This document shows positions 15,929 through 23,042 of a stretch of 64,000 bases of DNA, piece by piece. The stretch spans positions 124,001-188,000 of the forward strand of contig CAYNIW010000001.1 in the NCBI GenBank assembly GCA_964397545.1. Reading direction: 5' to 3'. The number at the start of each line of letters is the position of its first letter. Position 1 is the stretch's first letter. Origin of the DNA: JAFGIG01 sp964397545. Lineage in GTDB: Bacteria > SDB-A. The notes beneath the pieces were generated by a model. That model had not been told where the DNA came from. It did not search any database and worked only from the letters and a program-made list of their open reading frames with translations. A program made the position numbers and the translations under genes.

Positions 15929-18900
15929 TGTTAATACTGACATTAACCGCCACAGGATATTTATTTTGTATTGACACATTTATGCCGCCGGTTTACGGGC
16001 GTTACGAACTTAGATCAGATAAAATTGTCGTCAATTCCGTTTCCGCATTTCCTGCCGATATAGCGTATTCTGTTGATTATAAAGAAGCGTTTTTGTTTTT
16101 TCCCGGTATTGTCTCTGATACGGTTTTCGTTTCATATCTCCCGGTATCTAATCTGGCAGACTCCCTATACAGAGCTTATTCTCCGATTGCCGCTGAAAAC
16201 GGATACGGATATTCTTTCGGAGATTTTCCCGACAATACTGAAAACTCAGACAATTTGAGTATTGGTGGAGAGAAATCTTTCGGTTTCGGATGGACTGAAT
16301 CCGGAAAAGGCGAAATTCGACAAGATCTGGCTTTAAATTTTACAGGCGTAATCAGCGAATATTGGAAGGTGGGAGGTTATATTCACAGCGGCAAGAGCGG
16401 AGAAGCCCTTCCGGTCGGAGACCTTGAAAAAATATATATAACATTGGAATCGCCTGTAATGCGAGTTTATTTGGGAGACATAGAAGAGAGTCAGGAAGTC
16501 GGAATTTGCGGAAATCTTTCAGGAGACATACTGGGAATCAAAAGCGAACTGAATTCAGGTAAGAATTATCTCATGGGTTCTTTCGGAGAGATAAAAAATG
16601 AAACAAAGATAAAAATAATAGAAGCAGTATTCGGAATGCAGGGTCCTTATCCTATTTTAGAAATCAATGAAAACAGAAATTTCGTGCCTGGAAGCGAAAA
16701 AGTATTTTTAAATGGAATACCGATATCCTCGGAAGATTACAGAATTGAACTTTCCAACGGCGCTCAGATAACATTCTCTCCCGATGTCAGGCTGAGCGAC
16801 GGAGACAGAATAATGGTATTTTGCAAAATTTCAGGTAATTCTTTCAGACGCATGACGCATTTTGTGAGTTCAGGAACCGGAAGAAACGGTTTTTATCTGA
16901 ATTTTTCCAGAGCAGGTTATTCGGATATAAAAGACGCCCCTTTTGGGTTCACCTTGAGCGAAAGGACAATAGAAATACTCGAATCCCTTGGCGATTCTGC
17001 CCGTCAGGGTTTGGTTGACGCGGGAATTTTCGTCGGAGAGGGCAGAGGTTCTTATGACTTTATGGATGGAATATATGTATTCAGAGGCTACGAAAAAGGT
17101 TCCTACGATGTATCTTTTATGAGAGTTGACAGCGGAGCAGGAGAATATTTATATGACGGTTCGCTTCCAGGATTCAGATATGCGGGTGCGGGAGAAGGGG
17201 ATTATTTGGCAAAAGTAAGTGTTGAACCCGCACAGACGAGAACGGCTGAAATTCTCGGCGCTGGTTTTCATTCGGATATTTTTGCTTTGGAGATGACGGG
17301 AGCCAGATCATACGCTGACAAAAATCTTTTTTCACCGCGCGATGATCAAGACAACGAAGGTTTCGGGGCTGGAGCGAATTTCAGTTTTAGAAAAGGACGG
17401 TTCAGCATATTCGGAGAAGGAGCTTCTATAGGAAAGAGGTTTTCAGCGCTGGACGATTACGGTGGAAGAAAACCGGTTGAATACTTTTCTTCAGTTCTCT
17501 CTCCGGGCGGCAGATGGGGCTTTTTGAGCTTTCGCGGCGGTATTTATGAAAAACTTACTTTTGAAGGCAGTTCCGGGTTATTGACAAATCTTGATTTCAG
17601 AAAAGAAAGGGCTGACCTTTCACTCACATGGGGTGATGAAAGAAGATACCTTTCATTGATCAGGTCATATCAAAGAGAGGATTCTTCTTTTGCCGCCGGA
17701 AACTTATTGAAGAAAGATGATTGGACATCGTTGAAAGCAGGTCTGGAATTTTCTTTTATCAGGCCAGAGATCGCCTTGACCAGAAAGACGTCGGAAGACA
17801 CTGTGCATTCATCCACGGATGAAGTGTTTTCCAGGTTAACTTTTTTTTCTGGGGAAAATCTCAGTTTTTCAGCTCACGGTTTTATCAGCAGAATGATTCT
17901 CGAAACTGAAATCAGTAGAGGAGTATATCTGACTTTGAATGAAGTGGGTTTTCAAAGCGCTTTTCGTGGGAAAGGGGGTTCTTTTAGTTTATTTTTATCT
18001 AAGAAAACAGAAATTCCCGGAAAATTCAACCCTAGAAGCGAACAGTCGTTTTATTTGGGCAGAAGCGAGATTTCAATACTCTCTTTTGGAAACGTTGTTT
18101 TTAACGCTGAATATTCGCTTTCGAGGACGAGATATTTTACGAGAATTGAGATTTTCGAAGAAGTAGCCGAAGGCAGCGGTAATTTCAGCTATGACTCTGT
18201 TGCGGGGATATATTACCCCGATCCATACGGCAGATACGTCAGATTTTGGGAGGAGAGAGGTTCTTCGGAACCGGTCAATGACGCGTCTTTTTATGCTTTT
18301 TTCAGTCCTTTTTTTGGAGGAATCAGTTTTCGATTCGCTTTCAAGGCGCGAGAGATAAATAAAAGCGAAAACGCTGCCGCGACTGCGTTTTTCTATCCGG
18401 GACATACCATGAACATGACTTACACTCTTAAAGGGACTCGGTTTTTTTCTGCCGGCGCCAGGAAAGAGCTGACGGATAATTCTGAAACGTGGGTTTCTGC
18501 AAGAAGAGAGATAAGTCTGAACTCGGAACAGGAAGGCGATGCTCTGAAGGATGACTGGAGGATGATAATAGGATATGCCTATGACGAAAAAGTCCGTTTA
18601 GAGACAGAAGGTTCTTACGGAGAATCTTCATCTGAAAAAATTTCAGAAAATGATTCTTATTATTACAACCAAATCAGCGGAAGAATTTTAGGAGCAATTG
18701 AGACGGGCTTTTGGGAACCGAGAATTGTAATTACGGCAGTCGTGAAAAATTTTAACGGGTTTATAAATTATCCCTTGCTCAGACCTTTTGTATTCAGGAA
18801 AACCGATTTTTCCGCCGGAGCTTCACGTTCGGGAAAGATAAGATTAGACGGATCTTTCGGCTTGACTTACAACAGCTATACTTCCCCCTTCGTCCCTGCC

Positions 18901-19065
18901 GAACTTAAGGCGATAGATTTTCCCGGATATGTTTTACACTGGAATCTATCCTCCGACTTAAAGGCATCTGCCAATATGTCTTTTCTCGCTTCATACTCCG
19001 GTGAAAAAAGAATTGACGAAAATACATATCAAAGATTGTCAGCCGGCTTAAAACTGCTGTTTTAA
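15928..19065 (+). CDS. Large predicted outer-membrane beta-barrel protein
   Basis: A 1045-residue protein with a short hydrophobic leader (MLILTLTATGYLFCI), then alternating polar/aromatic strands throughout and a C-terminus ending in a barrel-type strand with terminal Phe (SAGLKLLF). Near residues 255-300 an Ig-like module reads VFLNGIPISSEDYRI ... LSDGDRIMVFC. These features point to secretion and an outer-membrane barrel of many strands; the family is not one I can name. The GTG start shares a base with the ndk stop. It could be a porin, a receptor or an assembly factor; nothing in the sequence decides. Downstream there is no clear terminator. Confidence 0.7.
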   Translation: MLILTLTATGYLFCIDTFMPPVYGRYELRSDKIVVNSVSAFPADIAYSVDYKEAFLFFPGIVSDTVFVSYLPVSNLADSLYRAYSPIAAENGYGYSFGDFPDNTENSDNLSIGGEKSFGFGWTESGKGEIRQDLALNFTGVISEYWKVGGYIHSGKSGEALPVGDLEKIYITLESPVMRVYLGDIEESQEVGICGNLSGDILGIKSELNSGKNYLMGSFGEIKNETKIKIIEAVFGMQGPYPILEINENRNFVPGSEKVFLNGIPISSEDYRIELSNGAQITFSPDVRLSDGDRIMVFCKISGNSFRRMTHFVSSGTGRNGFYLNFSRAGYSDIKDAPFGFTLSERTIEILESLGDSARQGLVDAGIFVGEGRGSYDFMDGIYVFRGYEKGSYDVSFMRVDSGAGEYLYDGSLPGFRYAGAGEGDYLAKVSVEPAQTRTAEILGAGFHSDIFALEMTGARSYADKNLFSPRDDQDNEGFGAGANFSFRKGRFSIFGEGASIGKRFSALDDYGGRKPVEYFSSVLSPGGRWGFLSFRGGIYEKLTFEGSSGLLTNLDFRKERADLSLTWGDERRYLSLIRSYQREDSSFAAGNLLKKDDWTSLKAGLEFSFIRPEIALTRKTSEDTVHSSTDEVFSRLTFFSGENLSFSAHGFISRMILETEISRGVYLTLNEVGFQSAFRGKGGSFSLFLSKKTEIPGKFNPRSEQSFYLGRSEISILSFGNVVFNAEYSLSRTRYFTRIEIFEEVAEGSGNFSYDSVAGIYYPDPYGRYVRFWEERGSSEPVNDASFYAFFSPFFGGISFRFAFKAREINKSENAAATAFFYPGHTMNMTYTLKGTRFFSAGARKELTDNSETWVSARREISLNSEQEGDALKDDWRMIIGYAYDEKVRLETEGSYGESSSEKISENDSYYYNQISGRILGAIETGFWEPRIVITAVVKNFNGFINYPLLRPFVFRKTDFSAGASRSGKIRLDGSFGLTYNSYTSPFVPAELKAIDFPGYVLHWNLSSDLKASANMSFLASYSGEKRIDENTYQRLSAGLKLLF

Positions 19066-19108
19066 TAAGGGCGGTATTGTGGTAAATTAGTATTAAAACG
19101 GAGCAAAA

Positions 19109-20101
19109 ATGGATTTGGAAAACAAAGAGCTCTTTGAAATAATCGAGAAAATGGACACGGGTTTTGTCCTTCTCGATTTGCCGACAGAAAAGGTAATCTT
19201 AATGAATTCCTACGCGAAGAACGCCTTGAATTCTCCGGAATACACGGAACTTCTCAGTATTCTCGGAATCGAAGAATCGAGCCTTGAGAATCCCCTGAAA
19301 ATACAGAGGAAAGCATACGTAGGGGAAATGATTTTGGGATATACGCTTTATCCCATGTCCGAAGAACACGTGGCAATTCTCTTAAACGATATTTCAGAAA
19401 AAGAGAGACTTCAAAAAATTGCCGAAGCCACAGCGACAATGGACAACATAGGCTACATTTTCACAGGATTTTCTCATGAAGTGGGCAATCCGCTCAATTC
19501 GATAAAGACTATAGCGAGTGTCCTGAAAGACAACGTCAATTTTTTTTCACAGGAAAAAGTCCTCGAATATCTCGAGAGCATACTCACCGAGATAAACAGA
19601 ATAGAGTTTTTATTGAGAATGTTCAAGGTTTTCAACGCCTATGAAGACCTGAACATTCAGGCTGTAAGCATGAAGGCTTTTTTCGACAAATTTACCAAGC
19701 TCATAGAGTCGGATCTCGACAAGAGAAAGATTTTTTTCAGCGTCAGGTTCAAAAGCCCCTTGATTTTCGCGATGACCGACATGCGGGCTCTTCAGCACGT
19801 CCTGCTGAATGTTCTGACAAACGCCATGGACGCGGTATCGGAAATAGATGAGCCGACTATTGACATAGAAATCTCGAGTTTAAGGACAAAAGTCGTCATA
19901 TCAGTCCGCGACAACGGCATAGGAATTGGAGAGGAGCAGAGGGGTAAAATATTTTTTCCGTTCTACACGACGAAACCAAAAGGCACCGGTATGGGACTCA
20001 CTATAGTGAAAAATCTCTTGATAAAAATGGGAGGAACCATAGACATGAAAAGCCTCCAAAGAGGAACTGAAGTGACGATTTCAATCCCGAAGAGCATGTG
20101 A
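19109..20101 (+). CDS. Cytosolic sensor histidine kinase (PAS-like, NtrB type)
   Basis: Autophosphorylating kinase without membrane segments. Residues ~7-100 look like a PAS-type input domain; the phosphoacceptor is H123 (FSHEVGNPLNS), followed by the ATP-binding domain with N box (NVLTNAMDAV), G1 (DNGIGIG) and G2 (GTGMGLTIVKNLL). It starts with ATG after GGAG. The NtrC-type regulator begins five bases after its stop, so it is the cognate partner. Being soluble, it should sense a cytoplasmic signal; the hydrogenase-like protein at 23043 is an obvious candidate in the same neighbourhood. Confidence 0.9.
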   Translation: MDLENKELFEIIEKMDTGFVLLDLPTEKVILMNSYAKNALNSPEYTELLSILGIEESSLENPLKIQRKAYVGEMILGYTLYPMSEEHVAILLNDISEKERLQKIAEATATMDNIGYIFTGFSHEVGNPLNSIKTIASVLKDNVNFFSQEKVLEYLESILTEINRIEFLLRMFKVFNAYEDLNIQAVSMKAFFDKFTKLIESDLDKRKIFFSVRFKSPLIFAMTDMRALQHVLLNVLTNAMDAVSEIDEPTIDIEISSLRTKVVISVRDNGIGIGEEQRGKIFFPFYTTKPKGTGMGLTIVKNLLIKMGGTIDMKSLQRGTEVTISIPKSM

Positions 20102-20105
20102 AAAA

Positions 20106-21446
20106 ATGGACAGACGAACTCTTCTTGTCATAGACGACGACGAGATTTTTCTCTCGACGATGGAAGATTATTTCAAACCGAGAGGCATGGAGGTAATTGT
20201 AGCCTCGACGGGGAATAAAGGGCTCGATATTTGCTCAAAACAGCTGATAGACGTCGTCATTCTCGATCAGAAACTTCCTGATGTCGAAGGGCACGCGATC
20301 TGCGAGAGCATATTGAAAAACAACGAAAAGACAAAGATTATTTTTTCCACGGCTTATCCGAGCTTTGAAAACGCTTTAAAAGCCATCGAGGTAGGCGCAT
20401 TCTGGTATGTTTCAAAACCAGTCAACTTCAGAGAGCTGACTTTTGCCATAGAAAAGAGCCTTAAACAGCTTGACCTTGAAAAGGGTCTCGAAGACCTTAA
20501 TTTTCTGAAAAAAAAAGAAGAAGAGGACCTTGAGCTTATAGGCTCTTCAGGATCTAAAGCCAAGACAGAGGAACTTATAGAGATAGCTTCTAAATCGGAT
20601 TCTCCTGTTCTGATTACAGGAGAGACGGGAACCGGAAAGACGTTGATAGCCAAAATAATACACAAGAAAAGCGGAAAGAGAGGCCCTTTTGTCAGCGTCA
20701 ACTGCGCAGCTCTTCCTGAAAATCTTGTCGAAGCGGAGCTTTTCGGATACAAAAAGGGCGCCTTCACAGGTGCTGACAACGACAAAAAAGGCCTTTTCGA
20801 AGTCGCCCACGAGGGGACACTGCTTCTCGACGAGGTCGGTGAAATGCCGCTTTCTCTCCAGTCAAAGCTTCTCGGGGTCATAGAAGAGAGAAAGTTCAGG
20901 AGAATCGGCGATATAGTCACAAGAAAAACAGCCGCAAGGATAATAGCGGCGACTAATTCGGACATAGACGGCAATTCGTCAAAAAATCTGTTCAGGAAGG
21001 ATTTGTATTACCGGCTCAATGTTCTCAGGATACACCTGCCGCCGCTAAGAGAGAGAGTTCAGGACATAGCGGATTTGGCAGAGTATTTTGTGAAAAATCT
21101 TTCAACGGGCAAGATCTACCTAATACCTGAAGAGGAAAAATCAATCCTCAGCAAATACTTTTGGGACGGAAATATAAGGGAATTGAGAAACGTAATAGAG
21201 AGAGCGATGATAATAGCCGAAGACCGCGTTGTCATGCCTTCAAAAATACTTTGCGCTCAAAGCGTTGAGGAAAAAGAGGTTTTTAATCCAAGGACTCAGA
21301 AAAAACAACTGAAACTTGAAGAAATAGAAAGAGAGCACATATTGAACACACTTAACAACAATGAAAACAATTTGTCGAAAACGGCGAGAGACCTCGGTAT
21401 TTCTCTTTCAACCCTCAAAAGAAAGTTAAAGTTATTTTTCTCTTGA
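20106..21446 (+). CDS. NtrC-family sigma-54-dependent response regulator
   Basis: Activator that hydrolyses ATP to open sigma-54 promoters. The receiver domain has phosphoacceptor D54 (VILDQKLPD). The AAA+ domain shows Walker A GETGTGKT and the sigma-54 contact loop GAFTGA, and the C-terminus is a Fis-type helix-turn-helix (LSKTARDLGISLSTLKRKL). Length 446 is standard. Directly downstream lie a 21-bp dyad and a GG-N10-GC promoter, so its likely target is the next gene at 21692. It is probably co-transcribed with the kinase. Confidence 0.95.
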   Translation: MDRRTLLVIDDDEIFLSTMEDYFKPRGMEVIVASTGNKGLDICSKQLIDVVILDQKLPDVEGHAICESILKNNEKTKIIFSTAYPSFENALKAIEVGAFWYVSKPVNFRELTFAIEKSLKQLDLEKGLEDLNFLKKKEEEDLELIGSSGSKAKTEELIEIASKSDSPVLITGETGTGKTLIAKIIHKKSGKRGPFVSVNCAALPENLVEAELFGYKKGAFTGADNDKKGLFEVAHEGTLLLDEVGEMPLSLQSKLLGVIEERKFRRIGDIVTRKTAARIIAATNSDIDGNSSKNLFRKDLYYRLNVLRIHLPPLRERVQDIADLAEYFVKNLSTGKIYLIPEEEKSILSKYFWDGNIRELRNVIERAMIIAEDRVVMPSKILCAQSVEEKEVFNPRTQKKQLKLEEIEREHILNTLNNNENNLSKTARDLGISLSTLKRKLKLFFS

Positions 21447-21550
21447 TGAGCTATTAAATAAAAACTTATCATTGTCATTTTATCCGGAATTTGCGAGGCT
21501 TTTTTTAAGATAGTCACAAAAGACGATATTCAGATAAACCATAAAAAGCC

Positions 21551-21571
21551 AATAGTTCATAATGGACTATT
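21551..21571. promoter_or_regulatory. 21-bp dyad, candidate NtrC-type upstream activating site
   Basis: AATAGT-t-CAT-a-ATG-g-ACTATT is symmetric except for the centre and one pair. Its centre (21561) lies about 130 bases upstream of the start predicted for the sigma-54 promoter at 21665-21680, the usual distance for enhancer sites bound by Fis-type domains. It lies just after the NtrC-type gene. Binding by that protein is inference. Confidence 0.55.
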
Positions 21572-21604
21572 CAAAATGAGACAAAGAATTAGGATAAGTC
21601 TATA

Positions 21605-21642
21605 CCCAGTGTTTAATCTTCTGTAAACTAACATCCCAGTGT
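21605..21642 (+). repeat. Direct repeat CCCAGTGT, two copies 30 bases apart
   Basis: CCCAGTGT at 21605-21612 and again at 21635-21642, start to start 30 bases (about three helical turns), between the dyad and the sigma-54 promoter. Spacing suggests two sites on one DNA face; with only two 8-base copies, chance is possible. Confidence 0.35.
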
Positions 21643-21664
21643 GGTTTTTAATAGCTGTCAATTT

Positions 21665-21680
21665 TGGCATCTAAAGTGCT
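21665..21680 (+). promoter_or_regulatory. Candidate sigma-54 (-24/-12) promoter
   Basis: TGGCAT-CTAAA-GTGCT keeps the invariant GG and GC exactly 10 bases apart (consensus TGGCAC-N5-TTGCW). Transcription would begin near 21691, one base before the ATG at 21692, where no ribosome site is visible; the message may be leaderless. The upstream neighbour is a sigma-54 activator and a dyad lies at a suitable distance. Confidence 0.6.
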
Positions 21681-21691
21681 CATTATTCGGC

Positions 21692-22789
21692 ATGAGCAAA
21701 ATATTACTGGTTGACGACGAAATTCTTTTTCTCAAGAGCCTATCCGACGGACTGAAGATAAACAAAAAGATGAAAGGCGTCAGCATATTGACGGCGGAGA
21801 ACGGAAGGGCCGCTATGGAAGTTCTCAATTCAAACCCCGACATAGACCTTGTGATAACCGACATAAGGATGCCGGAGGTTGACGGCTTCAAGCTCATAGC
21901 ATATATGAGCCGGAAATATGCGGCGACGCCCGTGATAGTCATGACTGCCTTCGGGTCGAAGGACGTGGAGAAAAAGATTAAAGAGAGCGGGATACTCCAC
22001 TACATAGAAAAGCCGATAGATTTCGACGAACTTCTCGAGAAGATAACGTCTGAGCTGTCAGTGAGGCAGAGGGGGACATTAAAGGGGGTCAATTTATCTA
22101 CATTTTTGCAGATAGTCGGAATGGAGAAGATGACCTGCGCTCTTACGGTGTCGGTCAAGGACAGGAAAGGGCAGTTGTATTTGCGTTCCGGAGAGGTAAT
22201 AAACGCCAAGACGCAATACAGGAGCGGGTTGGAGGCGGCTATGGACATCGTGACGTGGGAGGGAGTGACAATAGACATAGCCGACCTTGAGACGGGGGTG
22301 GAGGAGAAGATAACATTGAATTTGGAGAGTTTGCTTCTCGAGGCGTTCAGGAGGAAGGACGAGGCGGCGGACATGAGAGAGGCATTTGACAATTTAGAGA
22401 GAAAAAAGGAGGTTAAAATGGATGTGCAGACCTTGAACAAAGCGATAGAAGTCTTGAAAAGCAATCTCGGAGCCGGGCTTTTGGCGACGGACATATTTAC
22501 GGCGGGAGACGCGCAGTCAATAGCGGGGTGGAACGGCAATCCGGCGGCATGCGCTTTATTTGCTCAAATAACGGGCATGATAAACACAGCTCTTTCCGAG
22601 GGCAATTTTCCTGTGTTGGGCAGGTATTATCTCATGGATTTGGTGGACGACAAGATGGTCGTGGTCATACCCATGGACGAGTTTATGTGGGGTATGCTGA
22701 TAGATTCAAAGAAAGCGCCTCTCGGCCTTCTGTTGAACATAGCCATGCCCAAGGCAATATCTGCATTTGAAGAAGCATTAGTAGGCTGA
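21692..22789 (+). CDS. Response regulator with PATAN (DUF4388) and roadblock-like domains
   Basis: A 365-residue fusion. Residues 1-120 are a receiver domain (D8, D9, phosphoacceptor D57 in VITDIRMPE; YIEKPID near 110). Residues ~125-235 resemble a PATAN/DUF4388 domain (RGTLKGVNLSTFLQIVGMEK, then GQLYLRSGEVINAKT). Residues 243-365 resemble a roadblock/LC7 domain, a fold usual in small-GTPase regulators and polarity systems. A longer frame exists from a GTG at 21641, but the ATG at 21692 begins the receiver fold. There is no output DNA-binding domain, so it probably acts by protein contacts. A strong internal start lies at 22418. Base composition is richer in GC than neighbouring genes. Confidence 0.85.
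   Translation: MSKILLVDDEILFLKSLSDGLKINKKMKGVSILTAENGRAAMEVLNSNPDIDLVITDIRMPEVDGFKLIAYMSRKYAATPVIVMTAFGSKDVEKKIKESGILHYIEKPIDFDELLEKITSELSVRQRGTLKGVNLSTFLQIVGMEKMTCALTVSVKDRKGQLYLRSGEVINAKTQYRSGLEAAMDIVTWEGVTIDIADLETGVEEKITLNLESLLLEAFRRKDEAADMREAFDNLERKKEVKMDVQTLNKAIEVLKSNLGAGLLATDIFTAGDAQSIAGWNGNPAACALFAQITGMINTALSEGNFPVLGRYYLMDLVDDKMVVVIPMDEFMWGMLIDSKKAPLGLLLNIAMPKAISAFEEALVG
22404..22420 (+). promoter_or_regulatory. Internal ribosome-binding site and ATG at the start of the roadblock-like domain
   Basis: AAAAGGAGG, five bases, then ATG at 22418, in frame inside the fusion gene and exactly at the boundary between the PATAN and roadblock-like parts (Met243). It would give a separate 123-residue product ending at 22789. 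This is one of the best Shine-Dalgarno sites in the window, better than the one at the gene's own start. Confidence 0.6.
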
Positions 22790-22803
22790 GGAAGGAGGAA
22801 GAT

Positions 22804-23019
22804 ATGGGAGACAAACTGGCGGCGATATACAAGATAGTCGAGGAGCACGGCGGTCTTAAGGGAAGGATGAGGCTTGCAATAAAGTCGGGTTTGAGCATGA
22901 ACCAGGCAAGAGCAATAGAGGACAAGCCGGAGTTTTTCGACAGGATGAAGAAAATCTCGGAGGAGATTCTAAGCAAGAATATTGACGAATACCTCAGAGA
23001 AAAACTCGCGGCAATGTAA
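22804..23019 (+). CDS. Small helical protein of unknown function (71 residues)
   Basis: A short, charged, almost wholly helical protein with no cysteines, no membrane segment and no motif I recognise. It is preceded by AAGGAGGAAGAT at ideal spacing, lies 14 bases after the receiver-PATAN-roadblock gene and 23 bases before the hydrogenase-like gene, and shares the GC-richer, AAG/GAG/AGG-leaning codon use of the former. Those facts support a real gene of this operon. A partner or adaptor role is possible but not shown. Confidence 0.8.
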   Translation: MGDKLAAIYKIVEEHGGLKGRMRLAIKSGLSMNQARAIEDKPEFFDRMKKISEEILSKNIDEYLREKLAAM

Positions 23020-23042
23020 TCCGTGTAAAAAGGGAGGGAGTT

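Noticed and set aside
22390..22425. Frameshift or sequencing error joining two genes in the receiver-PATAN-roadblock gene
   Set aside because: The frame runs on without shift and both domains stay in the same phase, so fusion with an internal start is the simpler reading.
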